A stretch of 64,000 bases of DNA from Nomia melanderi (GCF_051020985.1 NC_135003.1:8425501-8489500); one strand, 5' to 3'. Shown: positions 11,268-24,445, numbered from the stretch's first letter. The notes: a model not told the origin generated them from the letters alone. Made by a program: numbers and translations.

Positions 11268-14200
11268 GCAACTTTTTGAGAAATTCTTTATTGATCGCTC
11301 CACGAGTAATTAGGGTAATGGTTAAACCATGTACTGCTTATTAAATATATTCGAGAACTACTTCCGTTATTCAATCGGTATTTGGAATTGATAAAAGTAT
11401 TGCATATCTGTGCATAATGTTTACTAAGTTGATAATAAAAAATAATGGCAACATGTTTCTGAGATTCCGATCGCGTGGATGTATTATATCACCAGACTGG
11501 TGTCCGGCTACTTGAAGACATTAAACAAATTTTCGAACACGCATGCCCTGGATTTAATAGATGAAAAGTAATTTAACCGGAACGGTTTCAATTAATTATC
11601 GCTTGCTTCTAAAATTCTTCGAAGTCTTGTACTTCGGAAACGACGGTGCCAATTACATAGGTGAATACGACAAGGCTCGCTTTCTCCCCTCGTCTTTCCG
11701 GCGGCGGATAGACGAGGACGACGCGAGAACTAACGAAATTACTCAGCCCGATACCAGGAGAAACCGGTTCCGGCGGTCGACTCTCACTAGATATACTCGG
11801 CCTCCACGTGAACCTACACATATGATCGCTGATGTGCAGTTTATAGCGCGAATTAGACGGTACATCGGTTAGGTATGCGTGAAACTCGCGAGAGGCATCC
11901 CATTCGGGACGATCGGCTTCGATCTCGTACTGTTTTCGTGCACCGTGTAGAAAACAGGAGTCTTCGGCTTCCACGGAAGTTAATTGCGCCGTTTTGCATC
12001 GATATTTTCGCGTGAGCGCTTGAACACAAGGGACTGCGGTAAAAGAGTCGCGTGGAACGTGAATGTATGATAATTGGAATTTAATAAGAAGCAGCGTTAT
12101 TATTTAAACGCTATGGGATATTAAATGAACCGTTTAGACAAATTAAGTCGAGTCACGAATATTTAATCTATGTTTTTTCAAGATTGTGCGATTTCTTTTT
12201 CGTTATATTTATGCTGTTTTATTGAATCCATTAGATTCAAGTAAATCAATCTGGTATATGGTTTTCGACTTACCTATTTGCCTTTAATTTATTATTTGTT
12301 GTCGGCGTTTGCTCGATAACGAGGGATCAAATGATTATGTTCCAACTTGTTTGCAGTAACTTACTACACAGCTCGTGGAAACGTTTACAGTTGTAGGATA
12401 TATTAACAGCGGTGAAGAACGATGACATGGCCATGAGTACAATTCTATTACCAGGGACATCTACCTAGGATTTACTCTTCATTAACAGTAAACGTCATCG
12501 CAACTATAACTTGTTCCCTACCCAACGGATGATTTATTCATTCCTCAATGTCATTTAACTGAGTGGTATTGTGTCTTATTCCACTGTCGTTCAGCGTGCT
12601 ATTATAGCGTCAGCTTTAGCGGCGTCTGCTCTAACATCTCTCCTTTTCACAGGCACCGGTGAAACGTAAATTTATACTCAATTATCAGCAATGAAATATT
12701 CCGTTAAAGAAGAGTGCTAGAAGTTTCAATGATTTAAGAAGGAAATTACTCGGATTTCCTCGGAAGGCTAAAAATAGAATACCCTTCTGATTTATTCGTA
12801 ACTAAACATTAACACACTATGCACATACATGTATCGATTAAAATATGAAGTTACTATTTTCGAGACTTCCGAAAAATCTCTCGAAATTTATTATATTTTA
12901 GCAATATAATAAAAATGTAGATTATTATATTAAGTCCATATTTATAAAAATATTACTGAACGTAATATATTCCGGTATAAAATATCCACATACCATGCAG
13001 AGATTTAAGATCCGCATCCCTTCGGCGCTATTAACCACAATCGTGGTTAACGCAGACCCCAAATTCGATCCTGCTCTTTTTAGCCCCCCGTTCATTCTCC
13101 TTTCTGAGCGAAAGGGGCGTTTTATTATTCATGGTCAATGTCAAGAACGCGACGTGGCCGAATAATCCCGAACTCGGGTCGGCAACGTTTCGAAAAATGG
13201 ATCGGAACCCATTTTTGCTTTCCCTTCCCCAGCCGCGGTAACGGCGAACTCGCCTAACGAGCGTTAATTCCTGACGAATAATGAAGGGCAATAGACGGGG
13301 TAACGAGTATTTGCCGGGACAAAGGGACCACTTTTAAATGGCCCCCTAATGGATTGCCTTCGCCTCACTTTCGACGTCGCGGCGCGCTTGGCGAGGGTGG
13401 ACTCGCGCTATTCGCCGATTACCCCTATAAATATTCCTCGAAGGGGCTACCGTGTTGTTATACCGAGTCGTCTGGAATTTAATCCTTGGACTTACACGAA
13501 CGAGTTAATTTATTATTTAACGACTGTTCCTCGGGGTTAAGTAATGCGGCAACCTTGATTATATTCGCGTGAAATCTTGCTATTTATTGCAGTAGCCTTT
13601 CAAGTTTCGAGACCTAACTCGGACTTCTGATTGTCATTTGTCAATATAATATAAAGGTTTTTACAATCTGTTACAGTTCAATTTCTGATTACAAAATACA
13701 CAATTTCATCACCTTCAATATTCTTTTCTAAATTCCTGTGGTTTACCAGATACTCAATCAATTATGTTTCTCGTGGCATTGATTCGTATTTTCGCTTGGA
13801 CACGATCAAAAACCAGTAACAGAATACATACATCAAATATTTTTATAAAAACCACTTTCCACCAGAGTTTAATCAAAATCAAGCAACCGTTTCTGATTGC
13901 GCTCGTCGAGTATGATAATCGCCTAATCGAACGCGTCAACCTTGGAACGACTTCGAAAGAAGGTCTGAAGCAGGGGCCTCGAGGTATCTCGATGAAATGG
14001 GGTCGCCGATTGTGCACGTCGTACGTATACGTGAAATCGTGCCGTCGTCCCGTCTATGCCACGGTATCGCGGTCCGACTTTCTACGAGCGTTCTCTCAGA
14101 AAAAGAGGCTTCATTAAAATTGCACGGTTCAAACATTTTGTCGTCGAACGGGCATAGGAGTGGTCTGCTTTCGCGCGGGTGGATGGGGGTGTAGCGGATT

Positions 14201-15107
14201 CCGTTCGAATTCCACTGGTTAGCGGGTCCGGCTGCGTGTTTGTTTGAAAAATGCGTCTGCCCGGAACGAGACGGTCTGTAGAATTTTATTTATAATCCAT
14301 TGCGGCTGCCGCTGGGCTGGATCGAGCGCCCAATTTCGATCCGGACCGAACCTGGCCGGCCCGCCAGGAAATATAGGGACGCCCGTAAACCGTACGCTCG
14401 TGCTCTGCGGGAGAAATTATATGAATCGTATCGCGGACTATACATTCTGTGGACAGAAACAGGGTTAACGGGGGAACGTTCAATTACCAGACACGGCAGA
14501 GCATAAGACGGAAAACGGTTCGTCTGTGGAACAAACCTCTGACATCTGCTAGATTACGCTCCGCCGAGTCCTTTTTTTCTCGCGTGTATACTCCCAAAGA
14601 CCGCTGCTCGCAATAAAGTCCACGTGCTTCGCGATTTTCTATCGCACTCCTTGACCGCCAGTCACTGGAAATTACTTTAATCTCCGCAAGAATTCCCCGG
14701 AGCGTCTACCCAGCGACGCTGCAACAGTGTCGTCGGTAAACCTTGGCTGCGCAGGGCTTACAACTACCCGCAAACTGCGTTGCTTGTTCAAAGCAACTCC
14801 GTTCAAGCCGTTAAAGATGTTTTAATTCGCTGATTGTCGCAGATTACGCCATTGAAAGTCTGCATGCGCAATGTAATATCGATGCTATTGCGAAACGTGC
14901 AGTAATAACCTTGGAAGTCTCTGTTAGTTTAATTGTTATGAAAACGTTTATATTGTTATCGATTATTGCAGTATTATGCATTTCTGTGGCACGTGGTATA
15001 ATGAATATCAAAAGCGAACCATCTATTTATATCTTCCCGCTATCTATTACATTGAAGTGTTTTAACACCACATATTTCCATGATGCAAATAAATTTAGAA
15101 TTCTAAA
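11268..15107. other. Long non-coding stretch
   Basis: Mostly AT-rich, with a GC-richer part at about 13030-13400 and 13900-14500. Open frames of up to about 121 codons overlap on opposite strands and show no domain. A TTAA pair at 12809 and 13005 encloses 192 bp, but the ends agree poorly and I do not call an element. Confidence 0.45.
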
Positions 15108-15111
15108 TTAA

Positions 15112-15350
15112 CACGTTGACTATCAGCGCTTATTTCGGCAACGGTCTCCTCAATTGTATTTTCTTCAATCCAATAAATCTTTTGAACAAAATATTAGAAA
15201 ACTGAAACTGAAACGAGTCATTGAGTTCCTAAATATAATATCGTAGTTTATAATTGTTAATAACAATATCTATAGGATATAATTTTATTTTCATCATACA
15301 AAATATGGGATTACGGCTGTCACAAATATGTGACGCTGGTAGCGAACGTA
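15112..15350. mobile_element. TTAA-flanked MITE (239 bp)
   Basis: TTAA at 15108-15111 and 15351-15354 flank a 239-bp segment. The left terminus CACGTTGACTATCAGCG and the inverted right terminus TACGTTCGCTACCAGCG agree at 13 of 17 positions. The interior is AT-rich without an open frame. The terminus belongs to the same CACRTTGAC-like class as the elements near 11066, 20136 and 49853. Confidence 0.7.
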
Positions 15351-15354
15351 TTAA

Positions 15355-18300
15355 GCCATGCAAGAAATAAAAGTTGAAACATATTTATTAATATGACAAC
15401 TGGATCAATCGAATACTATAGACGTTTAAAAAGGCCATGACACGAAATTAGGAGAATCAACGTCAGGCCTGTAGCATTGCCCAGATTCCAGACGCGTCAA
15501 GGAGGAGATTGGACAAAAAGGATTTCTGGGAGATATCAAAGGGGCTGAAAACGATAGAGGCCGATCCGAGGGGTAGGCTGACGAGTGTCGGCGGGCGGTC
15601 GAACGTTGATTGTATTCCGCCTGTAAATAAAAGTCGGCGTAATTGGATTCATGCCCCTTGCCCGAAAATGTTCGGCCCATGGTTCCCATCGTTGTGCGGG
15701 TCTCCGTCCGTTCTAATTTCACGAGGTCATGTGGTGCGTCCCCACGGAAACGATGAACCGTGAACTGTCGGACCCTTCGATCCGCATTTCGCGCTTTCGC
15801 TCGCGGATCTTGTTTGCGCCTTTTACCGGAAACTCCGAGATTTTCGACTCTTAACGATGTTTACGCAGAAACTTGACCGAAGAACCTCGCCGTGTAGCGG
15901 TGGGTATTTTTCTGGATCTTCTCGGTGAGGGAATAACACGAAGAAAAAGCACGAGGGCGGACAAAGGACACCGAAGCAATTTAACCGAGAAATTGACGGA
16001 GCGTGGAGAAAACCGCGATTCGCTAATTGACTGGATCAATTAGACGCGCTCGGGGCCGATATTAATTTAATAGGGTACACGAAAGTTGTTCCGGCGCGCG
16101 CTGCGGTGCGTCGACGCCGCGCAGGCTCGAGCGGAATCCAGCCGTAAGAAGCAGAAGGGAAGCCGAGTGTTGACTGTGGTATGCGTGGAACGAGCACCGG
16201 CTGCCGTAGTTTACCGTTATATTTCCGTGAGAGACTCCGCTCCGCGGAAGACCGTCTTTGATGCGCGGCCAGGGCTCCCCTTTGCTTCTTTTGTTTCTTT
16301 CCCGTCGTCGAGTTACTCGATTATTGCGATCTCCCGTTCGAATTTTGCGACTTTCCGCGTCGCGACCGCATCGATGAAGAACAATGCGCGATTCTTGCTA
16401 TTTGCCCATCTACCACTTGGTGAACAGGCTAAGAAACACTGGTCTGATTAGTCAGTTTTCATCATTTCTCGCCTTGTTTTTGATACCAGTTCACTATTCT
16501 TCGACACGGTTACACGCAACCAATCAAAACTACAAGCAAAACACATCGCGAGAGACCTCTCTTGCTCCTCTGCCGCCGCGCTAGTTGTCAAGCGGTAAGT
16601 GGACAATACCTGCATCTAAGTTCCAACCTCATTTTCTTTGAATTTCGCGGGCTCGCAGATAGCATCGAGTCGCGAATACCAAATGAATCCAATGTTGAGT
16701 CGCGTTAAAACGCAAACGCCGGCTGCGCTCGATGAAACGGCTGCATTAGTCATAACGCGTTGGCTCGACTGAATAAATAATAACGCGGTACCGGCTATTT
16801 TTAGTAGTCCCGCTCACGGGACCGGCCGCGCAGTTATAAAGAGAGGGGCTCGCGAATCTGTGATCGCTTCATTGGCTGCCGGCTCAATTCTCGCTGATTC
16901 ATCGGAGCTCTTCCCTCTTTTTGGTTGGCCGATAGGAAGTGGATTTGCTACAGTCTACCTTGATGGTAGTGTTTAATTCGGACTGGCCTCGAGACTATAC
17001 AGAAACAGGGATACAATTTTCCTTTCACTGGATATTTCTTTAAATATTTTATACATCCTCACGCGAATTCCGTGCAATTTTTCAATCCCACATTTCGCAT
17101 GAACACATAAAAATTCGCAGTCTAGTAATTACGAAAACCGTGTACCATCAATTCTCTAATCAAGTATCCTCTCCAAAGATGCACCAAACGCTTACCAACA
17201 TTGCCCAAAGACACTACCTCGGAATTCCCAATAATTCAGCACCGTTTCCCATGCTCGGGCAGACCCGGTGGAACCTGGGAGCAAGAGGTATTTCATTTTC
17301 GACTGCATCCTGCTCCGACATTTGTCACGGAAATTCTTATGCCCATGAATATTAATAGGCGTGCATTTCCGCTTGATCAAAGGGACTCTTTCCTTTTTTC
17401 CCCGTTTTTTTAATCTGTCGTGTACACGGTTTCGCAGGGCACAGTCCGCGGGTATGCGAACGATGGAACCGTTTGATACCTTTTATCGGATTTTCTTCGG
17501 TGATCCCTGCCCCCACTCTCCCGTCCCCGACCGCGCCTCTGTTTTTCATCGTCTACCCGTGGCACCGCCGCGATTCATGAATATTCTAGCGTCGATTACC
17601 GCGGAACAGCGTTGCGGCTCTCTGCCATTGTCGTTTACCGGAGTGTAGCGATGTCGTTGCATCATTCGCGTTGCGGCCGTTTCGGGGGCGTGTGTCGGTG
17701 CGCACTGGCTGGCCCGGCGGCAAGGCCGGGCCTCACGGAAGCTTCCGCGGAGAAATGTAAAACGTGACTGGTTGCCCGATGAGACCAACAAGATTGTCCC
17801 GCGTCGAAAGCCGGAGGTAATGAAAACACGGCTGAAACGGCGTCCGGCTATAAAACGTCGCGCTTCGACCGAAATTGCGTTACCGGTAACCGTTGCGATT
17901 GAACGTACCGAAAATAAATCGGCCCCGGAGAAAAATAAGGGCCGTCGACTGTCCGGAACCATTCCGGGGCTTATGGCTCGGTGAAATAATTTAAGGGCTT
18001 CGCCGTTAGTAAAATCCGTGGATATTGTGACTCTGATCGCTGACGGCAGTTATGACAGGCAGATGAAAAACTCGGGATAAATCGATTCGTGAGAAATTGT
18101 GGGGTTTTCAATGGGAAAAGCGGGAATAGATTTTTCAGCGTGTATTTAATATTTGTTAGTAATATACACAGTTGTTCTGAGTTGATAAGAGTACAGTAAT
18201 TTGTGTTTGAATGAAACAACCGTGTAATAGAGGTTGCGTAATAAAAAGTAGCAAACTGAGGACGAAGTACCGCGGCGTAAATTACTCTGATTTTATGATA

Positions 18301-19895
18301 CCTTCGTGGGTGCCGGTGCAGTAATGAACGTGTTAATTCGGATCCGCTCAATTCGATCGAGTCGGTTGAAACGCGAACCGAACGGTGTTAGGTTCGAATT
18401 GGAAGAAAGTTGAGCACGTTCCGTGCGCTTCACGCGATCATAAATTCCGGTTTGATTTAATACAAATTATTCTTTCGGCCGGAACTTTTTATCCGACGTT
18501 AATCTGGAAGATATTTGAATAAGGACTCGACAAGATTTACGGTGCATTACGTCGTATCGCAACAACGTATCGGAGTAAGTTCGCAGTTCTTGATGCCGAT
18601 CTCTTGCCTCGTTTCGCAGAACAAAAAAGGAGTCGACGTTCTCCACGGTCGAAGTACACTTTGCCCGAACGAGACAGTTTTTTGCGACACGATAAAACCC
18701 GTCCCGCACACCGCCAGTCCAAGCCTCGCGTTTCGGCCCGACTTATCAACGGTTTTTCACGCGCCGATAATATTTAATCTGACCGAGCAGAATCTAATTG
18801 GCGGCGTTGCGTGTCCAGTTCCAGTATGCGAAACTTTCACCGCGACAAGGTGAAACACCCTCTTTTCACAGGTTGCGTTATTTTAGTTTTCTTTCATTTC
18901 ATGAACGATAGAAATTGCAACTGGACTTATTACACGGAAAATGAAATATCACGGGACTTAAACTAATCCTCGGTTCGAAGTGAGATGACTTTATTACGCT
19001 CGCAAATTACGACGAATGAATTCGAGAAGTTAATCGACTAACATTTCTGTGACCATTAATTATAAGACACGTTTAATCCGAAGGATTATGAATTAGCAGT
19101 ATCGCAATATTTACAGATATCCTTAGCGTTGTAGCTTTTCTAGGTAGACATTGAAAAATGCATTTCTATTTATTCTATATTTATCCATTCTCTACGAAAA
19201 ACTTGTTCAGTTTTATTTACCGATCTTTTCGCGACAAAAGTAGAAAATCGCGATCAAAGAACCGCACGTGGCCATTAAGAGTGGCCGTAAAATTATTTTC
19301 TAAACGTATCGCGCAGTATTTCCGAACAGAAGAAAGAAAATCCGGTGATCGTAAAATTTCTCGTACACAGGATACGGATAATGGATTTCCTTTTTTTTCG
19401 CCTTGAAAACAGAGTATCGCGGCCTCGAAGGAATTAAACGCGATCGTAAGGAGGAGGGGCACGAATTATGAGTGCGTTTGATAGGGTTCCGAGGAGAGGG
19501 AGCGTGCTGCCTCTCGTATGACGTAAACGTTATACGAGCGACTCCCATATAAACTGCACCCGTAGACTTAGCGGTGTAGTTGTCACGGTATATACCGCGG
19601 CGCGATATAGTTACCCGCGTAGTTACAACCGGGGATTATCATTGCCGTGGCACGTAATTGCTTCTCGGCCGTGTACGGTTGCACGCACGGCTACGTAGCG
19701 CGTCTACTACGGGCCGCACACGTGAACGCCGGGGATCGTGTGCGCATTATATATACGCGTTGTCAAAGATACGGTGCCGTTACCTCGTTGCCACGATATT
19801 TCCCGACGCAATCTCCTATTCCCCGAATCCCTCTGTTCTCGTATAAACAATATTTTCAACTTGTTAACTTGAGACGACAGCTATGAGTCTCTTTG
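15355..19895. other. Long non-coding stretch with GC-rich islands
   Basis: GC- and CpG-rich blocks lie at about 15780-16340, 16600-16870 and 17430-17970. A GTAAGT donor-like motif at 16592 follows a pyrimidine-rich, CpG-rich segment (about 16540-16591) and could end an untranslated exon. There is no supporting acceptor or conserved frame. The open frames here (up to 138 codons) sit in both strands of the same GC-rich blocks, which is expected by chance. Confidence 0.4.
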
Positions 19896-19899
19896 TTAA

Positions 19900-20131
19900 C
19901 ACATTGCGTACCGGTTAATTCTAAGAAAACTGTTCGGGAATTTTCAATGAGATCAACTTATATCGCTATATGCGAAATATTCAAATATCTTATTGTTATT
20001 TAATCAATTTTAAACAAATGATCAGTTCAAATCAAAATTTAATATTCTTTTTAATGGTGTGGTAGTTAGCAACGTTACGAAGGTAGGTATTCGTATAAAA
20101 CTGAGATTTCTCGATTCCGGTACGCAATGTG
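19900..20131. mobile_element. MITE with perfect 15-bp inverted repeats (232 bp)
   Basis: TTAA at 19896-19899 and 20132-20135 flank a 232-bp segment whose ends, CACATTGCGTACCGG at 19900-19914 and its exact inverse at 20117-20131, match at 15 of 15 positions. Perfect ends suggest that this is one of the youngest insertions in the window. The interior is AT-rich and non-coding. The right TTAA is also the left TTAA of the next element. Its size and target site fit a piggyBac-mobilised non-autonomous element. Confidence 0.85.
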
Positions 20132-20135
20132 TTAA

Positions 20136-20373
20136 CACATTGACTGCTACTAGAATTTCGAGTGTTTTATATAGTAATACTTATTCTTTTATAACGAAGG
20201 CAAATGGTGCTAGCATCAATTATTAATGATTTGATATTACAATACGTATATTACAGTATTATCTGGCTGCTTATATTACTAAATCTTTTTATTCGACATG
20301 AATCTTCTTATTGTAATTGTTCTCAAGCGCTTTGGATGCTCCGTCTTCGATAACCACCGTGACAGTCAACATG
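20136..20373. mobile_element. MITE abutting its neighbour (238 bp)
   Basis: This begins directly after the TTAA shared with the preceding element and ends at TTAA 20374-20377. The left terminus CACATTGACTGCTAC and the inverted right terminus CATGTTGACTGTCAC agree at 11 of 15 positions. The interior is homologous to the degenerate copy at 11066-11263, giving independent evidence that it is a repeat family. No coding capacity. Confidence 0.75.
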
Positions 20374-20377
20374 TTAA

Positions 20378-21672
20378 CGGAGACGGGTCTCACCTTAAGT
20401 AGTATGTCACGTAAAAGGAAATCGAATTATTTCGATCAGATTCTTAGGGAAACAGGAAAATAGGATTTTCTTTCCTCTAAATCAACTTCAAAAACCTTTA
20501 GTTTTCAAAAATCTCGCGAAGCCCATTTGATAAAAGGAAAAGTGAAAGGTTTGAAATTACCTTCCGACCTTCTTCCATTCCATACGTATGATTCTTTCAT
20601 GAATATCTACATCGTTATAAAAATAAAATTTCAAATCTAAAGAGAACATTGTTACCTACGCAAGACAACGCGCTAGAAGAAACTCTCAAGATCGCGTTGG
20701 CCGTGATCCAGAATCAAAGTTAATGATGAATGCCGATCGAAACCGGCCAGTTTTCGCGGGAGATTGAAATTGACCCCGCACGTTTCGCGGTAACACGAGC
20801 CAGGAGGGATCGTTACCGTGCGCACCTCAACTAAGTAACGACGTCGTATCTTCGGCGTGGGTGTGCGCGACGCGAGGCGCGCGGCTCTGTATACATAGTA
20901 GGTGTGCAGCATGTGCGACGGAGTACATGGCCGATTGCGCATGAAACCATTCACGCGAGGGAAGCAATTCGGTCTTGCGGCAACGTTAAATCGTACACGC
21001 GCTCGCTTGCGGCCCGATGCCACGGATAACGGAGCCGCGACCATTTCCATTCGAACGAAAACGAACGATTCCATGTCATGGAAAAAGAGAAAGTTACGTC
21101 TTCCGTGCTGCGAGCTGCTATTATTACACGTAACGTCCCAGTGGAATGTCTTTCGAGCCTTCCTGACTCGACTCCGAAGTTTTGGAAGATTTAGAAGTCT
21201 CTCGCGGTGAATCGATTCCAAAGAAAGAAAGTATTGAATTAAAAAAACATTATATTTCGCTGTGACATCATCATAGATTGAGATTTGAAGTGCAAGAAAT
21301 CGAATTTTGGGAAAAAGAAGTTGTGTCATCGAATTGCTACTTGTTTGGGAAGGGGACGTTCAAAATTTGAACACGATGGAAGAGTAGAATGTATCACGTC
21401 TCGAATAGATATAACAAAATATTTGAAACATCTGCGTAAAAAATTACCGTTTCATAAACTCGTCGTTTTCAAACATTACAAATTGCGTATTGGTTAAAAG
21501 AATATTAATCCAAATGTAGAAATGTAGTACAGCGGGTCTTTGACCGTCGCAGCGATCCAACGGAGGCTCCTAGAAAATAGATATTGCATAAAGCACAGTT
21601 TTTCTTTCAACAGGCAAGCACCGGTTCACGTATTTCCTCTTGCGTGTCAAATTATTACTCGCTACGACCGGT
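20378..21672. other. Non-coding stretch with a long chance frame
   Basis: A 218-codon minus-strand frame (21329 to 20673) is among the longest in the window. It is matched by a 102-codon plus-strand frame over the same GC-rich core (20902-21210). It is rich in Arg and Ser and has no recognisable domain, signal peptide or periodicity, so I do not call it a gene. Confidence 0.4.
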
Positions 21673-21707
21673 GGTTATTCTTTTATTGTGTATCATTTCA
21701 GGTGAGA
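21673..21707 (+). promoter_or_regulatory. Weak recursive-splicing-like site
   Basis: A T-rich tract ends in ATTTCAG at 21701 and is followed at once by GTGAGA (21702-21707), so an acceptor and a fair donor abut. Unlike the sites at 2899, 34874 and 59968, I find no strong second donor within about 100 nt. A MITE begins 67 bp downstream and may have displaced one. It could also be an ordinary acceptor or chance. Confidence 0.25.
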
Positions 21708-21768
21708 CGGCACACGTCAAGTTAACCGCCGATTTCGCGTTTCACCCCGTTTCCTTCGCCGGTATTAA

Positions 21769-22041
21769 CCCTTCTGTTGGCTATCGAGTACCCAGGTATC
21801 TATTTCAAAATCTTTCACATAATTCTGCCCTGTTCTCGAGCAAATTTACTAAAATCACTTTGAGTCTCTATTGTTTGAACATTTTCACGTTGAAATTTGC
21901 TTTAAAAACAGGTGTTTCGATTGCCAATACTCGATTGCAATAAATGCAGATTTGGATAATATGCAGACATTTTGGTTGCCAACATGCGGTCATACTACTA
22001 AAGTTTGTTAAATGCGGGCATATTGGTTCCCAATATAAGGG
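21769..22041. mobile_element. TTAA-flanked MITE (273 bp)
   Basis: TTAA at 21765-21768 and 22042-22045 flank a 273-bp segment. The left end CCCTTCTGTTGG and the inverted right end CCCTTATATTGG agree at 10 of 12. The right subterminal part holds two imperfect copies of a word like GCATATTGGTTCCCAA (near 21963-21986 and 22016-22034), a layout typical of transposase-binding subterminal repeats. No coding capacity. Confidence 0.6.
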
Positions 22042-22100
22042 TTAATTTTACCCCTGACACGCAAAAGCTTATTTCATCGGCTCTCTGGTTACGGTGCTCG

Positions 22101-22135
22101 TTCCGTTCCGTTTCGTTTCGTTTCGTTCCGTTTCG
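22101..22135. repeat. Pentanucleotide microsatellite (TTYCG)7
   Basis: Seven consecutive 5-bp units alternate TTCCG and TTTCG just downstream of the MITE ending at 22041. This is simple-sequence DNA. Confidence 0.85.
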
Positions 22136-23487
22136 TACGATCAGAGCGGGCGGGCGGGCGTCGAGTTATCGAGGCACAATTCGAGAAGCCCGCCTCCGGT
22201 TACTCGGTCGTCGAGAGCCCTGGCTCTCTTACTCGGCCCGATTTCTCTCATCCACGGATAATTTCCCGTCGCGAGCTCGATGCATATTTTATTTGCGACG
22301 GGAAGCCTCAGTCATGTAAATCGTCTGCGACTCCGTGGCCTCTCCACGGGAATTCAGAGTTTCCGGTGTATTTACGTTTCTTGTACGTTTTTCCGCGGAT
22401 CCTCGTGAACGGGACAGAATCGTCTTGCAGCGAGACGAGATTTCAGCCCAGTTTGAACAACCGTTCGAGCACTCAGCCGTTTCAGGAAGAACTTCGAAAC
22501 GCCGTTTAGAGTTTCTCGTTAGTAATAGATTCCTCTTGTTTCGTCCGTTCAGCAACTACGTACGCATCGTTTGAGGGTTTGCATGTATGCAACTGGCGAA
22601 AATAGAATCGACGTTTTCAAGGTAACTTTATGAAACTCCTAAAAACCGTTTATTCAAAATAATATTGAATGATTTGTAAAATTGATAAGTTGAATGAATA
22701 AAAGGAAGTTTCTAATTATAATCAGTAACTCAGAAATGACAGGTTTGAAGTAATAACATTATTGTGGCATAAGTTTCTCTGTAAGAACAAAATTTGGCAT
22801 CAAAAGATTGGAGGATCTCAACACTTCTTTTAGCTTTTAGTTATTCGATCGAAATCATCAATCTTAGAGCTATCCAAATTGGTTGAAATTAAAACTGTAT
22901 TATTTCCAGCAGTAGCTTTCAAAAATTGTATGCGATATAGTTTCAGGAATGGAGAACAAATAAATATCCGCCAAATGAATTCTAACGTTTCGATTATTCA
23001 GTATTTCATTTCCGAGCCTTTCGATCGGAATCGTGTGTCGCCGTTTGCGCAGACGTATGGAAACTATTTGCAGGCTAACACGTTGTAGCAACACACAATC
23101 CATCGAGGAACGTTGTACTCCCGGCAGCGAGACAAACCACATTTTTACGCAAAGCCAGGGAAGGCTCGGCTGGGCAGCCGATCAATTATAGTCCGGGCTC
23201 GATCGTTTATTTGCCCGGCGCTCGGCGGATTTTCATCGTGGCTGAATGGCTGCTCGTCTTCGATCCAGTTTTACCGCGTGTTTTTTGCCGGACGGTAACC
23301 CGACCGCTCCGGTGTGCTCCGAACACACGCGTACAATTTTCCCGTTCTATTTAAGTGCACCGTCGCGTTTGCACGCCGCTCCCGTACAGGCCGCTTCACT
23401 TAACGGTACTAACTCGCCCATCGCGGATGAAAGGAACGATGCGCGAGGCATTGCACTTCTCCATTGCACGTCGCGGAGACGATAAGT
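22136..23487. other. Non-coding stretch, nothing recognised
   Basis: GC-rich to about 22460, then AT-rich, then GC-moderate from 23110. Short overlapping open frames only. No RNA gene or delimited repeat was found. Confidence 0.45.
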
Positions 23488-23489
23488 TA

Positions 23490-24170
23490 TTAGGATGGTC
23501 AAAAAGTCCTGCCGTGTACCTTCGAGGAATCTTTGGAATAAAATTTATTCCATTAAATTTAAGCTTCGCTGAAGTATATTCGTTGTCTATGTTGTTCGAC
23601 AACATCCAATCATCTTTCAGTTTATCTATTTACCATATTCATCCGTGTATTGTAGTAGAAGCATCATATTGAAGAGCAACATGGCTGTTTAGCTAACTTA
23701 ACGCTTAGTTCTTATGCTTCAGTAAAATAGATACAACAAAATCGTTGTAGATGTTCAGGATGTAGAGCTGAAATGTGAGTTATCGCAAGGTTTAGGTTAC
23801 GAGGATTTGACTGTAGCTTAAGGAGGATCCCGACGTCGTGCCGCCAATTGGGTGTTTATTGATCAAGCGATTTGACTAGGTATAAGGGTAGTTTATGCAA
23901 GAATTATTCGTCAATATCAAGTTAACGCTGAACGTTTCAAGGAAAATTACGAAAAATACACTGATTAGATAAGCGTTGTAACCAAAGAAACCAGAAATCA
24001 AAGAGTTAATGAGAATTCACCCTCAAGTGCAGTATCAAAGGAAATTAAAATCATGCCACGAACACTCGTTACAAAACGAACCTTCTAAAACCTACAAGAA
24101 AAGTTAAAGTCTTCAACGGACAGATTCCATTATAAAATCCACCGCTAGCGGATAGAAAATCAGGGTTATA
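23490..24170 (+). mobile_element. Decayed Tc1/mariner-type copy, 5' part
   Basis: A TA dinucleotide (23488-23489) is followed by TTAGGATGGTCAAAAAGTCC, a terminus very like mariner-family inverted repeats. About 340-570 bp downstream, one plus-strand frame broken by several stops reads as a decayed transposase N-terminal region. It includes RRAANWVFIDQA near 23837, then a stretch around 23985-24060 with NQRVNENSPSSAVSKEIKI, the spacing of the paired helix-turn-helix domain (R-NP--S--K-A/I) in Tc1/mariner transposases. No catalytic DDD/E core and no matching right terminus were found, so this is a truncated or heavily decayed copy. The end at 24170 is only where the signal fades. Confidence 0.45.
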
Positions 24171-24445
24171 TATTGCCCAATTCAAAATCACAGCTTGTTC
24201 AAAAATTCGTTTCAAAACCTACAGAATTCTGGATCTCGCACTTCCATGAGCCTGGGCAGAGTCGTCGAATATTTAGCGTCTCATTGTATTCTAAATATAG
24301 CGTCGCGAACTATCGTTTTCAACGAACAAAGGGCGAATTATTCAGCTGGCCGTATCATTGGATCTCGCCCGTTACCTTCAGTTTTCCTTGGAACATTTCC
24401 TACACGGTTCTAATCTCTTCCTACACGGTGCTCCGTGTCGGTACC

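Noticed and set aside
12813..13004. 192-bp segment between TTAA sites with a CACACTATGCAC left end
   Set aside because: The inverted ends match poorly without gaps and the interior resembles no other element here.
20673..21329. 218-codon minus-strand frame
   Set aside because: It is Arg/Ser-rich without recognisable domains and has an opposite-strand open frame over its GC-rich core. No splice or promoter support.
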